This document shows positions 41,619-50,803 of a stretch of 64,000 bases of DNA, in pieces; position 1 is the stretch's first letter; every line of letters starts with the position of its first letter. Source of the stretch: Deltaproteobacteria bacterium (GTDB taxonomy: Bacteria; Desulfobacterota; Desulfobacteria; Desulfobacterales; Desulfosarcinaceae); contig JAKALP010000006.1 of assembly GCA_021824175.1 (NCBI GenBank), positions 1 to 64,000 of the forward strand. The letters are read 5' to 3'. Below the pieces are notes generated by a model that saw only the letters and a list, made by a program, of their open reading frames with translations, did not search any database and was not told the origin of the DNA. The position numbers and the translations under genes were made by a program.

Positions 41619-43316
41619 TTACAGTTTTCCCGATCGGATAATGGAAAAAATCAGCCACAAGCCCAGGATCGTGGCGATGATGTAACCCGTCACTCCCAGC
41701 ACCTGGGTGATGGATATGCTTTGCAGACCAAAGCGGTCGATCTGCACCACAAGAATATTCTGGGAGGAGTTGAGGATCAAGGAGGCCGCGATCACCGAGG
41801 CGGCCACCACCAGACCGATGGTCAATCGGTTGAGGCCGTTTTCAAATTTGCGCGCGGTCTGCTCCAGGCCACCATGCCGGATCTCCAGACGATGCTCGCC
41901 CTGGGCAATGCGTTTGAACACATCGTGGGTCAGCTTGGGCATCCAGCGCAGATAGCCGCCGGCGGTGCGTATTTCGCGGCCCAGATTTTTAAAAATCTTA
42001 TTGGCTTCGTAGCCCCGTTCCAGCAGCCGTCGGGCATAGGGCCGGGTCACCTCCAGCAGGCTGGCCTCGGAGCCCAGTATCTTTCCCAGGGCCTCGGTCT
42101 GGATAAAGGTTTTGAGCAGCAACAGCAGGTTGCGCGGCAGGGCCACCCGGTATTTGAACACCAGGCGCATGGTCTGATCATAGACATCCTTAACCGCGAT
42201 GGTCTTCAGGGAGCGGCCGTAGAACGGCTCGCTGATCTCCTTGAGATCCAGGCGGAACTGATGCAGGTCCATGCGCTGGCTGTCCACCAGGCCGGCGGCC
42301 TCGAAGGCCTCCATCACCATCTCATAATCATGCTCGGAAAATCCCAGAAAAACATGGGCGATCTGCATCATGGTCTCTTCATCCAGATAGCCCACGATGC
42401 CGAAATCCACCAGGCTGACCCGGCCGTCGCGCATCACGATGGTGTTGCCCGGATGGGGATCGGCGTGAAAGATGCCGGCCTGCATCAGCTGGCGTGAAAA
42501 AGAACGCAGCCCGATCATGGCCACTTCCTGGGGATCGATGCCCGCGCGGCGGATGGCCTCCACCTGATCCATCTTGATGCCGTCGATGTGCTCCATCACC
42601 AGCACCGATTTGGAGGTGAATTGCCAGTACACCTTGGGGATGTATATCTCTTCGTGGTCCTCGAAACTTTGGGTGAAGCGCTCGATATTGCCCGCTTCGA
42701 TGAGCATGTCCAGCTCGCGGAAGATGGTGCTTTCAAACTCCTTGACCAGGTTGACCACCCCCAGCGCGCGGCCCAGCTCATAGCGCTTCTCGATTTTGCG
42801 GGCAAAGTAGTACATCACCTCAATATCTTTGCGGATCAGCTTGTGGATGCCCGGCCGGATCACCTTGACGGCCACCTTCTCCCCGCTTTTCAAGCGGGCC
42901 GAATGCACCTGGGCCACTGAAGCCGCGGCCAGTGACTGAGGATCGATGCGTTCAAACAACTCTGCCACGGGCCGGCGCAATTCGCGCTCAATGGTCTGCT
43001 GGATTTCACTGAAAGGCACTGGGGGTACCCGGTCCTGGAGTTTGCTCAGTTCTTCGATGTACTCGGGCGGGAAGATGTCGCCGCGGGTGCTCATCAACTG
43101 CCCCAGTTTGATAAAGCTGGGCCCCAACTCCTCCAGAACCCGCCGGATGCGGGCCGCATCGGGCAACACCGGCGTCGCAGCTTTGGTGGCCGAGCCGCGG
43201 CCGAGACCCTTAAGGCGTTGCGCCACCTCACCCAGGCCGTGCTTGATCAACACCCTGGAAATGGCCCCAAAATGCCGGATGCCGCGCAGACGGCGGCTGC
43301 TGCTGAATGGGAACAT
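41619..43316 (-). CDS. ubiB: UbiB/ABC1 atypical kinase family protein
   Basis: A 565-residue membrane-attached member of the UbiB/ABC1 family, which supports quinone biosynthesis by ATPase activity. The family KxGQ motif is FIKLGQLMSTRGD, the A-rich loop is LAAASVAQVHSA, the Lys is in VAVKVIRPG, and the metal-binding HADPHPGN and LVDFGIVG follow. Two C-terminal membrane helices (about 500-560) complete it. It is preceded by a zinc-ribbon gene in the same direction. An 8-bp-period array fills the 86 bp between them. Confidence 0.93.
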   Translation of the reverse strand: MFPFSSSRRLRGIRHFGAISRVLIKHGLGEVAQRLKGLGRGSATKAATPVLPDAARIRRVLEELGPSFIKLGQLMSTRGDIFPPEYIEELSKLQDRVPPVPFSEIQQTIERELRRPVAELFERIDPQSLAAASVAQVHSARLKSGEKVAVKVIRPGIHKLIRKDIEVMYYFARKIEKRYELGRALGVVNLVKEFESTIFRELDMLIEAGNIERFTQSFEDHEEIYIPKVYWQFTSKSVLVMEHIDGIKMDQVEAIRRAGIDPQEVAMIGLRSFSRQLMQAGIFHADPHPGNTIVMRDGRVSLVDFGIVGYLDEETMMQIAHVFLGFSEHDYEMVMEAFEAAGLVDSQRMDLHQFRLDLKEISEPFYGRSLKTIAVKDVYDQTMRLVFKYRVALPRNLLLLLKTFIQTEALGKILGSEASLLEVTRPYARRLLERGYEANKIFKNLGREIRTAGGYLRWMPKLTHDVFKRIAQGEHRLEIRHGGLEQTARKFENGLNRLTIGLVVAASVIAASLILNSSQNILVVQIDRFGLQSISITQVLGVTGYIIATILGLWLIFSIIRSGKL

Positions 43317-43318
43317 GA

Positions 43319-43402
43319 TTGGTCCTTATCCGTTGGCCCGTTGGCCCGTTTGCCCGTTGGCCCGTTTACCCGTGTGCGCGTTTACCCGTTTGCCCGTTGG
43401 CC
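43319..43402. repeat. 8-bp-period array of CGTTGGCC units
   Basis: The spacer between the zinc-ribbon gene and ubiB consists almost wholly of units CGTTGGCC, CGTTGGCC, CGTTTGCC, CGTTGGCC, CGTTTACC, CGTGTGCG, CGTTTACC, CGTTTGCC and CGTTGGCC. At nine units it is the longest and most regular array in the window. It lies directly before the ubiB start, so its ribosome site is within or beside the array. Confidence 0.85.
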
Positions 43403-43666
43403 TTAATCATCTTCCTCGGAGCGTCTTCTTTTTTCCTTGCGCTCGCTGACCAGATCCCACTTGCGGGCGATCTCCTTGAGGTCGTAGGAGTCGGCCACAT
43501 AGCTTTCCACCAAGCCGCAATCGGTACACACATAGTTATCCAGCGGCGCCATGGAGGTCAGGCTGATGGGAATGGAGTTGCTGCCGAATGGGCCACCCTT
43601 GAGGGGCAGATCCGTGGCTGAATAGACATTCTGGGAACCGCACTTGGGGCATATGCCTTTTTTCAT
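43403..43666 (-). CDS. zinc-ribbon protein (87 residues)
   Basis: A small protein with two Cys pairs, CPKCGSQNVY at the start and CTDCGLVESYV about 35 residues later, forming one zinc ribbon. The C-terminus is very charged (SERKEKRRRSEEDD). ATG 43666 with AAGGAGCTCCC is the clear start. Ribbons of this type often act in nucleic-acid or protein contacts; no specific role can be given. It is upstream of ubiB on the same strand. Confidence 0.8.
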   Translation of the reverse strand: MKKGICPKCGSQNVYSATDLPLKGGPFGSNSIPISLTSMAPLDNYVCTDCGLVESYVADSYDLKEIARKWDLVSERKEKRRRSEEDD

Positions 43667-43767
43667 GGGAGCTCCTTCTTTAAGTGGGGATGTTCGGGGT
43701 GATGACACTGCGGGATTTATGACCTAAAGCCGGGCGGGTGTCAATGTTGCGATCGGTGCCAATCTGT

Positions 43768-43785
43768 AAGTCGCGCCTGCGACTT
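43768..43785. promoter_or_regulatory. perfect short palindrome AAGTCGC-GCCT-GCGACTT
   Basis: A 7-bp perfect inverted repeat with a 4-base loop in the divergent spacer before the radical SAM gene. It could be a regulator site for that gene or for the zinc-ribbon/ubiB pair. Confidence 0.4.
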
Positions 43786-43893
43786 GGATTCAGTTAGCTA
43801 CCCTTGCCGAGCCCCTTCTAACAGTTTCTCTCTATTCATGCCCGTGCTATGAGGGGCTAATGCCATCATCATTTCGCCAAGGGAGCGCGCCCC

Positions 43894-45915
43894 ATGAAAA
43901 CCTGGCTGATCTATCCGCCTTTTGCCGATCCGACCCAGCCCTATTTATCTTTGCCTTATCTCAAAGGAGCGCTGCGGGCCAGGGGCCTTGATGCGACGGT
44001 GGTCGATTTGAATGTCCGGACCGCGCACTACCTGCTGGGCCGCGCGCACATTGAGCAATGCGCGCGAAAAATCGCCGCGCGCTTTGCTCTTCTGGATAGC
44101 CGCAAAACTCTCACCCGCCTGGAGCAGATGGAGTATTTGGCCCTGGCCGATGCCCGGCCGGCGGCAGTGCGACTTTTGAAGGCGGAGGTCCTGCCGGTTG
44201 AGATTTTCCAGGACCCGCGACGGTTTTATGATTTTAAAATCTACCGCCAGGCGCGCCATCTGGCCGAAGATGCCTTGACCTGCACCAGCGCGGCTGCCTT
44301 CCCCTATCGCTTTCACTTCAACCAGGCTGTCCATGTGGCCCTGCCCTGGGGCACGGCGCTGCTGGAGAAATACTTCCAACAACGCCAAAGCCCCCTGGAC
44401 CAGTTCTACCGTGAAGTCATTGTTGCCAAAGGCATCCAGTCCGGTGATGTGGTGGGCCTGAATTTGACTTTCATTAGCCAGATTCCGGAAGTCTTCTATC
44501 TGGCGCAGCTCCTGCGGCAAACCGTGCCGGAACTCTTCATCATATTTGGCGGCAGTTGTTTGCAGCAGATCCTGGCCCATGCCGATGAATCCGCCCGACG
44601 TTGGATCGTATCAAAAGCCGATGCCGCCTGCGTATCTGAGGGCGAACAAACGTTGCCCAAGCTGCTGGAGACCCTGGACACGCAATGGCCGGCCGTCACG
44701 GCCCTGGAACGCTTCGAACGCCTGAAGCATGTGCCCAACCTGCTGATAGGCGTACCCGAGAATCATCTGCTGCATCAGGGGCCGCCGGCGGTTGCGGATC
44801 TAAAACAGGTTGCCAAACCGGACTACTCCGATCTGAATCTGGATGCGTATCTGGCGCCCGAACGCACCTTGCTCTTTGCGCCCACCCGGGGCTGCTATTG
44901 GAACCGTTGCGCCTTTTGCGACTATGGCCTGAATCAAACCGCCTGCCATGGCTATCGCGAAATGGAGCCGGCCGAGGCCGCGCGGCAACTCATGCAATTG
45001 TCGCAAGCGCATGGGGTGCGCAATTTCTACCTCTCCGTGGACGTGATGGCGCCCAAGTTCGCCGAAGCATTGGCCACCGCCCTGGTGGAGATGAACGCCG
45101 ATATCCGCTGGTCAGCCGATTTTCGCATCGAGAAGTACTTCTCATCCCAACGGTGCGAGTTGCTCTTCCAGTCGGGCCTGCGCGCCGTGGCCTTTGGCGT
45201 GGAGAGCGGCTCCGACCGCATGCTGCGCCAGATGAACAAGGGAATTGATGTGGCGACCATTCGGGCCGCAAACGTCCGCTTTCACCAGGCTGGCATCGCC
45301 ACGGCCTGGATGACCTTCAGCCACCACCCCCAGGAAAAGGAAGCGGAGGCCTTGCAAACCGCGCGGCTGATCGCACGGGAGCAAAACTCTATCGATCTCT
45401 TTATCCTTGGCCGCTTTGGGCTGACCAGCGGATCGGATATCGCCGCCCGTCCGCAGTACTATGGCCTGGGACCGGTCTTTTACTGCCGGGCCGACGATTT
45501 CCGGCTCTTTCCTTTATACGAAGAGCTTCAGCGCCGCTCAACACACGGCGAAAGCCGGATCGAAGATGAAGTGGCGCGTTTGTCTCAAAGCTACTTTCTC
45601 GATCATTATCCCTGGGCCGGTGCTATTTCCACCCACCATAGCTTTCTCTACTTCCTCAAATTCGGCCAGGGAGTATTCAAACGTTTACAGGAAAGACCGG
45701 TCAAAATGAGAAGCAAACCCCGACAACCGCTATCACCTGGCCTGGCGGGACTGTGGCAGCGCCCCAAGCACAATGTGGCGCGGCTACGCGCGGCTCAGGA
45801 ACAATGGATGGAAACTTTCTGGCAAAAGGCCTTGGCCTGGGGCGACGACGGCTGCGCGCCGTTGGATGAGAAATACTTTATGGAAAGCCTCAACCAAAAA
45901 CTTGAAAGGCACTAG
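43894..45915 (+). CDS. B12-binding-domain radical SAM protein
   Basis: A 673-residue enzyme. Residues 1-260 form a B12-binding-like Rossmann region (LIYPPFADPTQPYLSLPYLKGAL, LNLTFISQIPEV, IIFGGSCLQQI). The radical SAM domain starts at 325 with CYWNRCAFC, in which C334, C339 and C342 have CX4CX2C spacing instead of the usual CX3CX2C. A GVESGSDRMLRQMNKG block follows (SAM contacts). The remaining 200 residues are unassigned. The start has AAGGGAGCG upstream. Typical members carry out methylation or skeletal changes on peptides, lipids or tetrapyrroles. The stop is followed by a long hairpin. The substrate is unknown. Confidence 0.88.
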   Translation: MKTWLIYPPFADPTQPYLSLPYLKGALRARGLDATVVDLNVRTAHYLLGRAHIEQCARKIAARFALLDSRKTLTRLEQMEYLALADARPAAVRLLKAEVLPVEIFQDPRRFYDFKIYRQARHLAEDALTCTSAAAFPYRFHFNQAVHVALPWGTALLEKYFQQRQSPLDQFYREVIVAKGIQSGDVVGLNLTFISQIPEVFYLAQLLRQTVPELFIIFGGSCLQQILAHADESARRWIVSKADAACVSEGEQTLPKLLETLDTQWPAVTALERFERLKHVPNLLIGVPENHLLHQGPPAVADLKQVAKPDYSDLNLDAYLAPERTLLFAPTRGCYWNRCAFCDYGLNQTACHGYREMEPAEAARQLMQLSQAHGVRNFYLSVDVMAPKFAEALATALVEMNADIRWSADFRIEKYFSSQRCELLFQSGLRAVAFGVESGSDRMLRQMNKGIDVATIRAANVRFHQAGIATAWMTFSHHPQEKEAEALQTARLIAREQNSIDLFILGRFGLTSGSDIAARPQYYGLGPVFYCRADDFRLFPLYEELQRRSTHGESRIEDEVARLSQSYFLDHYPWAGAISTHHSFLYFLKFGQGVFKRLQERPVKMRSKPRQPLSPGLAGLWQRPKHNVARLRAAQEQWMETFWQKALAWGDDGCAPLDEKYFMESLNQKLERH

Positions 45916-45929
45916 TTCCACAATCTTCT

Positions 45930-45974
45930 ATCCGTGCCATCCGTGGTCAAAAATTTACCACGGATGGCACGGAT
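45930..45974. terminator. perfect 18-bp inverted repeat between convergent genes
   Basis: ATCCGTGCCATCCGTGGT (45930-45947) and ACCACGGATGGCACGGAT (45957-45974) pair without mismatch around CAAAAATTT. Placed between the radical SAM gene and the convergent decarboxylase-like gene, it may serve as a bidirectional terminator. Inside each arm CCGTG recurs at an 8-9 bp interval. Confidence 0.7.
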
Positions 45975-46017
45975 AATCGCAAAGCAGGATTATTTGCGGC
46001 GCCGCGCATAAAGTGCA

Positions 46018-46854
46018 TCAGCTTTCCGTATAAAAAGTCTCAAACACCCCCTCCCGGTCTTCACCGCGATGGCCTTCAAAGGGCCGTACCTCATTTTCAA
46101 TTACTTCGCCGGATGCCAGGATGCCGGAACGCTCGGTGTAGTACATGGACAAGAAGGGTTCGACGGCGATGTCCAGGTCGGTTACGGACCGGGCCATGGG
46201 ATGATCTCCCCAGCGGACATAAGATCCTTTGGGTAAGATGCCCAATCGTTTGCGGCCATACTGCTTGATGACGGTTTTGATGAGCTGATGGTTTCTGACG
46301 GAAAAGGTGGTCAGAGGCTTATGGTCGGTGAGCCAGATGCCTTTTCTTTTCACGTGCAAATCTAAGATGTGGGTCTGCTTCTCGGACATGCGGCACTGGA
46401 AGTATTCGGGGGTGACCTGAAACGTCATGTCCGCCACAAACTTGGTATAGCCCCATTCGCCGCGCCCGGCGTCCCGAGCCACCCCTTTGGTGACCGGCAG
46501 GTGCTGGACCAGAACCCCGAAATTTGGGTAGTTGCTTTCCATCAGCAAGGGCGGCAGGCTGGACCATCGCGACTTTTTCTCATTGAAGACCACGGGGATG
46601 CCCACCGGGACTTCGCCATAAGTGCCGATGGTGGTATCCAGGTAGTTATAGGCGGCTACCACGATAATGGCCCGGCCGTTGGGCATCTTCAGGGGATGCA
46701 GTCGTTCTGAAGGCATGATGGCTTTGACTTTCTTGAAGTCCGCCGTGAAATAGAGTCCGAAAAAGTCGTCACGAAAGTAAAGGATGGGAAGATCAAATGT
46801 TGCCTGGCCGTGAGTGACCTGGCGGCCGGGCCGGGTGTTTTCGAAGAAATTCAT
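46018..46854 (-). CDS. acetoacetate decarboxylase-like protein
   Basis: A 278-residue protein of the acetoacetate decarboxylase superfamily. The segment GEWGYTKFVADMTF corresponds to the family WGFPK region with the Schiff-base Lys, and EVPVGIPVVF matches the block with the catalytic Glu. The length is a little above that of classical Adc (about 245). Many relatives act on other oxo-acids or as aldolase-dehydratases, so activity on acetoacetate is only possible. The start follows GAGGAGGTAGTAA. It is the last gene after rfbD on the minus strand (56 bp gap), though its role need not be linked to sugars. Confidence 0.8.
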   Translation of the reverse strand: MNFFENTRPGRQVTHGQATFDLPILYFRDDFFGLYFTADFKKVKAIMPSERLHPLKMPNGRAIIVVAAYNYLDTTIGTYGEVPVGIPVVFNEKKSRWSSLPPLLMESNYPNFGVLVQHLPVTKGVARDAGRGEWGYTKFVADMTFQVTPEYFQCRMSEKQTHILDLHVKRKGIWLTDHKPLTTFSVRNHQLIKTVIKQYGRKRLGILPKGSYVRWGDHPMARSVTDLDIAVEPFLSMYYTERSGILASGEVIENEVRPFEGHRGEDREGVFETFYTES

Positions 46855-46910
46855 TTACTACCTCCTCGAAGCGCGGAATCATCCCGACCTCACACTTCGA
46901 CTCTCCGGCT

Positions 46911-47807
46911 TCAGCCCTCGGGCTTTTGCTCTTCGTAGAGCCGGGACAGCATCTCCCGCAAGGCTTTTTCCCATGGTCGGCGGCTGATACCGAAGCGGGC
47001 TTCGAGACTGTCGCAATCCAGAACAGAGTAAGGCGGCCGTTGGGCCGGCGTGGGATAGTGGGCCGTCAGAATGGGCACAATTTGATTGACCATAAACTGT
47101 TCATAGGTGCGCGCCAGGGCCAGAATACGGCGGGTGAAGGCGTACCAGGTCACCGGCACTTCATTGCAGTAGTGATAGGTGCCCCAGCCATCGGATTTGT
47201 GTTGAATATAGGCCGCAATATCCAGCAGGGCGCCAGCCAGATCACCGGCATAGGTAGGGCAGCCCACCTGATCGTCCACCACCCGCAGGATGTCACGCTC
47301 CTTGCCCAGGCGCAGCATGGTCTTGACGAAATTGGGGCCATGCAGGCCAAAGAGCCAGGAAGTGCGCACGATCACGTGCCGAGTCAAGTGCCGGCGCAGC
47401 TCTTCTTCTCCTTCGGCCTTGCTGCGGGCATAGACGCCCATGGGATTGATCTCATCAGCGGGCAGGTAGGGGCTGGTCTTCAAACCGTCAAAGACATAAT
47501 CGGTGGAGATGTGGATCAGGGGCGCCTTGCGCTGTTCACAGGTCTGGGCCAGAATACGCACCCCGTCCCGGTTGACGGCAAAAGCCGTTTCGGCATTGCT
47601 TTCAGCCGCATCCACGGCAGTATACGCCGCGCTGTTGATGACCGCACCCACGGCCCCGCAACGTTCAAAAATATGGGCCACGCTGGCCGCCTTGGTGATG
47701 TCCAGCTCCGGCAGGTCGGCGCCCGCGGCTTCCCAGCCGCGCGCCTGGGCCTGGCCCATCAAATCACGGCCAAGCTGGCCGTTACATCCGATAATCAATA
47801 CTTTCAT
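46911..47807 (-). CDS. rfbD: dTDP-4-dehydrorhamnose reductase
   Basis: A 298-residue NAD(P)H-dependent extended SDR catalysing the last step of dTDP-L-rhamnose synthesis. The N-terminal Rossmann motif is GCNGQLG, catalytic YxxxK is YARSKAEGE, and STDYVFDG and RTSWLFG blocks are family hallmarks. Its ATG directly follows the rfbC stop. It is the distal gene of rfbB-A-C-D. Confidence 0.95.
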   Translation of the reverse strand: MKVLIIGCNGQLGRDLMGQAQARGWEAAGADLPELDITKAASVAHIFERCGAVGAVINSAAYTAVDAAESNAETAFAVNRDGVRILAQTCEQRKAPLIHISTDYVFDGLKTSPYLPADEINPMGVYARSKAEGEEELRRHLTRHVIVRTSWLFGLHGPNFVKTMLRLGKERDILRVVDDQVGCPTYAGDLAGALLDIAAYIQHKSDGWGTYHYCNEVPVTWYAFTRRILALARTYEQFMVNQIVPILTAHYPTPAQRPPYSVLDCDSLEARFGISRRPWEKALREMLSRLYEEQKPEG

Positions 47808-48365
47808 CTACACCTCATAAGCGGGTAATCGCTGAGCAGGAACATCTTTAAGAAGGGGCAAGCGCCGATCCTTATCCGACAGCACCGGTTGGTCCACCGG
47901 CCACTGGATGTTCAAAGCCGGATCGTTCCAGCAGATCCCCGCTTCGTGCTGGGGCGCATAATAATCACTGCACTTGTACATGAAAAGGGCCGTGGCGCTC
48001 AAAACGCAAAAACCGTGGGCAAATCCGGGTGGAATGTAAAGCTGGTTGCGACCTTGACTGGTGAGATGGACCCCTTCCCATTGACCAAAGGTGGGCGACC
48101 CGCGCCGGATATCCACGGCCACGTCAAATACTTCGCCGTCGAGCACCTGCACCAGTTTGGCCTGATCCTGGGGGTGCTGGTAATGCAATCCGCGCAAGAT
48201 GTTGCGCTGGGAAAAGGAGATGTTGTCCTGCACAAAATTTACCGCGATGCCGGCTTCGGCATAGCGCCGCTGCTGAAAGGTTTCCAGAAAAAAGCCGCGC
48301 GGATCGCCGAACACCTGAGGTTCGATGAGCAGTACTTCCTTGAGCCGAGTGGGAGTGACCTTCAT
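47808..48365 (-). CDS. rfbC: dTDP-4-dehydrorhamnose 3,5-epimerase
   Basis: A 185-residue cupin-fold epimerase acting on dTDP-4-keto-6-deoxyglucose. Family blocks [28 protein letters not shown] (catalytic His) and [13 protein letters not shown] are present. Its ATG overlaps the rfbA stop by four bases (ATGA) and its stop abuts rfbD, so the three genes are tightly coupled. Confidence 0.96.
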   Translation of the reverse strand: MKVTPTRLKEVLLIEPQVFGDPRGFFLETFQQRRYAEAGIAVNFVQDNISFSQRNILRGLHYQHPQDQAKLVQVLDGEVFDVAVDIRRGSPTFGQWEGVHLTSQGRNQLYIPPGFAHGFCVLSATALFMYKCSDYYAPQHEAGICWNDPALNIQWPVDQPVLSDKDRRLPLLKDVPAQRLPAYEV

Positions 48366-49243
48366 TGTCTTTTCTCCTCTTGGGCCACCAGGTCAACGAG
48401 ATATTGGCCATAACCGTTATTGCGCAGCGGATGGGCCAGGCGCAGCACCTGTTCGCGGTCGATATAGCCCTTGTAATAGGCAATCTCTTCGATGCAGGCC
48501 ACTTTGAGTCCCTGGCGCTGCTCGATGACTTCGATGAAACTGCTGGCCTGCATCATGCTTTCGTGGGTGCCGGTGTCCAGCCAGGCAATGCCGCGGCCCA
48601 GCTTTTCCACAAACAGACGGCCCTGGGACAGATAGGCGCGGTTGAGATCGGTAATCTCCAGCTCGCCCCGGGACGAGGGTTTCAGCGCGGAAGCCATTTC
48701 CACCACGGCCTGGTCGTAGAAGTAAAGTCCGGTGACTGCCCAGTTGGAGGGCGGCGCCTTGGGCTTCTCCTGGATATCGATGGCTTTACCGCCTTTGTCA
48801 AAGGCCACCACGCCGTAACGCTGGGGGTCTTTGACCCAATAGCCGAACACCGTGGCGCCCTGGGTGCGCCGGGCCGCGGCGGCCATGATTTCGGGCAGGC
48901 CGTGGCCGTAGAAGATATTATCGCCCAGGATCAGGCAGACCTGGCTGTCGGCAATAAACTCCTTGGCGATGAGAAAGGCCTGGGCAATGCCTTCGGGCTT
49001 GGGTTGCTCGGCATAGGTGAGGCTCAGGCCCCATTGACTGCCGTCGCCCAGCAGATGTTTGAAATTGGGCAGATCGTGGGGCGTGGAGATGACGCAGATC
49101 TCGCGGATGCCGGCCAGCATCAACACCGACAGCGGGTAGTAAATCATGGGTTTGTCGTAGATCGGCAGCAATTGTTTGCTCACGGCCCGGGTGATGGGAT
49201 AAAGCCGGGTGCCGCTGCCGCCGGCCAAGATGATACCTTTCAT
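48362..49243 (-). CDS. rfbA: glucose-1-phosphate thymidylyltransferase
   Basis: A 293-residue nucleotidyltransferase making dTDP-glucose from glucose-1-phosphate and dTTP. Signature [28 protein letters not shown] is represented by GGSGTRLYP, then ICLILGDN-like [10 protein letters not shown] and the [10 protein letters not shown] block. Full length. It follows rfbB after 213 bp that hold 8-bp arrays; rfbC overlaps by 4 bp. Confidence 0.96.
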   Translation of the reverse strand: MKGIILAGGSGTRLYPITRAVSKQLLPIYDKPMIYYPLSVLMLAGIREICVISTPHDLPNFKHLLGDGSQWGLSLTYAEQPKPEGIAQAFLIAKEFIADSQVCLILGDNIFYGHGLPEIMAAAARRTQGATVFGYWVKDPQRYGVVAFDKGGKAIDIQEKPKAPPSNWAVTGLYFYDQAVVEMASALKPSSRGELEITDLNRAYLSQGRLFVEKLGRGIAWLDTGTHESMMQASSFIEVIEQRQGLKVACIEEIAYYKGYIDREQVLRLAHPLRNNGYGQYLVDLVAQEEKRQ

Positions 49244-49271
49244 GGATTGCTCTCCTATAAAGCAAAATTAT

Positions 49272-49495
49272 CTCGCGCCAAGGCACAAAGGCACAGAGGG
49301 ACTAAGGGACTACATAGAAGCGATTTTTCATGGCATGCTGCAATCAGAAAAGTCATCGAATCCAGAACCTCAGCCACCCGTGGACCCAAAAGAGTAAATT
49401 GCATTGCCTTTGCTTCTCTGTCTCCTTGTGCCTTTGTGCCTCAGTCCCTTAGTCCCTTAGTCCCTTTGCCCCTCAGTCCCTTTGCCCCTTGCCCC
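49272..49495. repeat. two 8-bp-period arrays around the rfbB-rfbA spacer
   Basis: At 49272-49312 the units are CGCCAAGG, CACAAAGG, CACAGAGG and GACTAAGG. At 49415-49495, in the opposite orientation, they are TTGTGCCT, TTGTGCCT, CAGTCCCT, TAGTCCCT, TAGTCCCT, TTGCCCCT, CAGTCCCT and TTGCCCCT. The second array crosses the rfbB stop (49457). Confidence 0.8.
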
Positions 49496-50542
49496 GCCAT
49501 AATGCACCTCGATCCAGCGCCGGTATTCGCCGCTGCGCACCGATTCGATCCACGGCTTATGGGCCAGATACCAGTCCACGGTGGCGGCCAGGGCCTGCTC
49601 AAAAGAAAAGCGCGGCTGCCAGCCCAACTCTTTGTGGATTTTGGAAGCATCAATGGCATAGCGCCGGTCGTGGCCAGGCCGGTCGGTGACAAAGCTGATC
49701 AGGCGGCGGCTGGTGGTGGCACCGCCACGGCCCAGGCGCTGGTCCAGCAAATCACACAATTGATGGACCACATCGATATTCTGGCGTTCGGCGCCGCCGC
49801 CGATGTTGTAGGTCTGCCCGGCAGTGCCGCGCTCCAACACCGTCATCAAGGCTTCGCAGTGATCGATGACATACAGCCAGTCGCGCACATTGCGGCCATC
49901 GCCATAGACCGGCAACTTCTTCTCCTCAATGATATTCAGGATCATCAAGGGAATCAACTTTTCCGGAAACTGAAAGGGGCCGTAGTTGTTGGAGCAGTTG
50001 GTAATCAGGGCCGGAAAGCCATAAGTGCGGTGCCAGGCCCGCACCATGTGATCCGACGCTGCCTTGGAGGCGGAATAGGGGCTGGAGGGATCATAGGCGG
50101 TCTGCTCCGTGAAAAAGCCTTCGGGCCCCAAGCTGCCATAGACTTCATCCGTCGAAACATGCAGAAAACGGAAGTCGTCCGGTCGCCCCGTCTCTTCCCA
50201 CCAACGGCGGCAAGCCGAGAGCAGCCGCGTGGTGCCGGCTACGTTGGTCTCCACGAAATCCAGCGGCCCCACAATGGAACGGTCCACGTGGGACTCGGCC
50301 GCGAAGTGCACCACCCCTCTTGGTTTTTCTTCGGCCAGCATGCTTTCAACCAGAGCGCTGTCATTGATATTGCCATGCACAAAGCGATAACGCGCATGAA
50401 GATCTTCCAGGTTGGCGGCATTGCCGGCATAGGTCAGAGCATCCAGATTGACAATACGCCAATCAGGCCGCGCGACCAGGGCGTGTCGGATGAAATTGGT
50501 GCCGATAAATCCGGCACCGCCGGTGACGAGAATGGTTTTCAT
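49457..50542 (-). CDS. rfbB: dTDP-glucose 4,6-dehydratase
   Basis: A 361-residue extended SDR converting dTDP-glucose to dTDP-4-keto-6-deoxyglucose. It has TGGAGFIGTNF, the DEVYG triad region (STDEVYGSLG) and YSASKAASDHM with the catalytic Tyr and Lys. Its body ends near EVHYGG; the last dozen codons (GARGKGTEGQRD) are encoded by an 8-bp repeat array that also provides the stop. The ribosome site is weak on this strand (AAGAAAAACCA). It lies downstream of manC across 249 bp with further arrays. Confidence 0.95.
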   Translation of the reverse strand: MKTILVTGGAGFIGTNFIRHALVARPDWRIVNLDALTYAGNAANLEDLHARYRFVHGNINDSALVESMLAEEKPRGVVHFAAESHVDRSIVGPLDFVETNVAGTTRLLSACRRWWEETGRPDDFRFLHVSTDEVYGSLGPEGFFTEQTAYDPSSPYSASKAASDHMVRAWHRTYGFPALITNCSNNYGPFQFPEKLIPLMILNIIEEKKLPVYGDGRNVRDWLYVIDHCEALMTVLERGTAGQTYNIGGGAERQNIDVVHQLCDLLDQRLGRGGATTSRRLISFVTDRPGHDRRYAIDASKIHKELGWQPRFSFEQALAATVDWYLAHKPWIESVRSGEYRRWIEVHYGGARGKGTEGQRD

Positions 50543-50607
50543 TGGTTTTTCTTCTTCCTAAGCACAGCCTCGATCGATTGGCTGTATTACTTCCTAAATT
50601 CGCATGC

Positions 50608-50803
50608 CAGGCGCAAAGGCACAAAGGGGCAAAGGCACAAAGGGATCAGAACTCTGTGCCCTTGCTCCTCTATCCCATAACTTGTTAGCTTTTATAATTC
50701 TCGCCCAAAGATACAACGCCACGAAGATAATAGACTTTGTGCCTTTGTGCCTCTGTGCCTTTGCCACTTTGTCCCTCAGTCCCTTTGTCCCTTAGTCCCT
50801 TTC
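50608..50803. repeat. two 8-bp-period arrays in the manC-rfbB spacer
   Basis: At 50608-50648: GGCGCAAA, GGCACAAA, GGGGCAAA, GGCACAAA. At 50733-50803, opposite strand: GTGCCTTT, GTGCCTCT, GTGCCTTT, GCCACTTT, GTCCCTCA, GTCCCTTT, GTCCCTTA, GTCCCTTT. The second overlaps the last four codons and stop of manC (50792). Confidence 0.8.

Noticed and set aside
43319-43402. CRISPR-like array before ubiB
   Set aside because: Units are only 8 bp, contiguous and degenerate, with no spacers and no cas genes in the window.
48365-50680. A 771-codon plus-strand open frame across rfbA and rfbB
   Set aside because: It is antisense to two enzymes with full catalytic motifs. Long shadow frames are common in GC-rich codon-biased DNA, and the product shows no domain.
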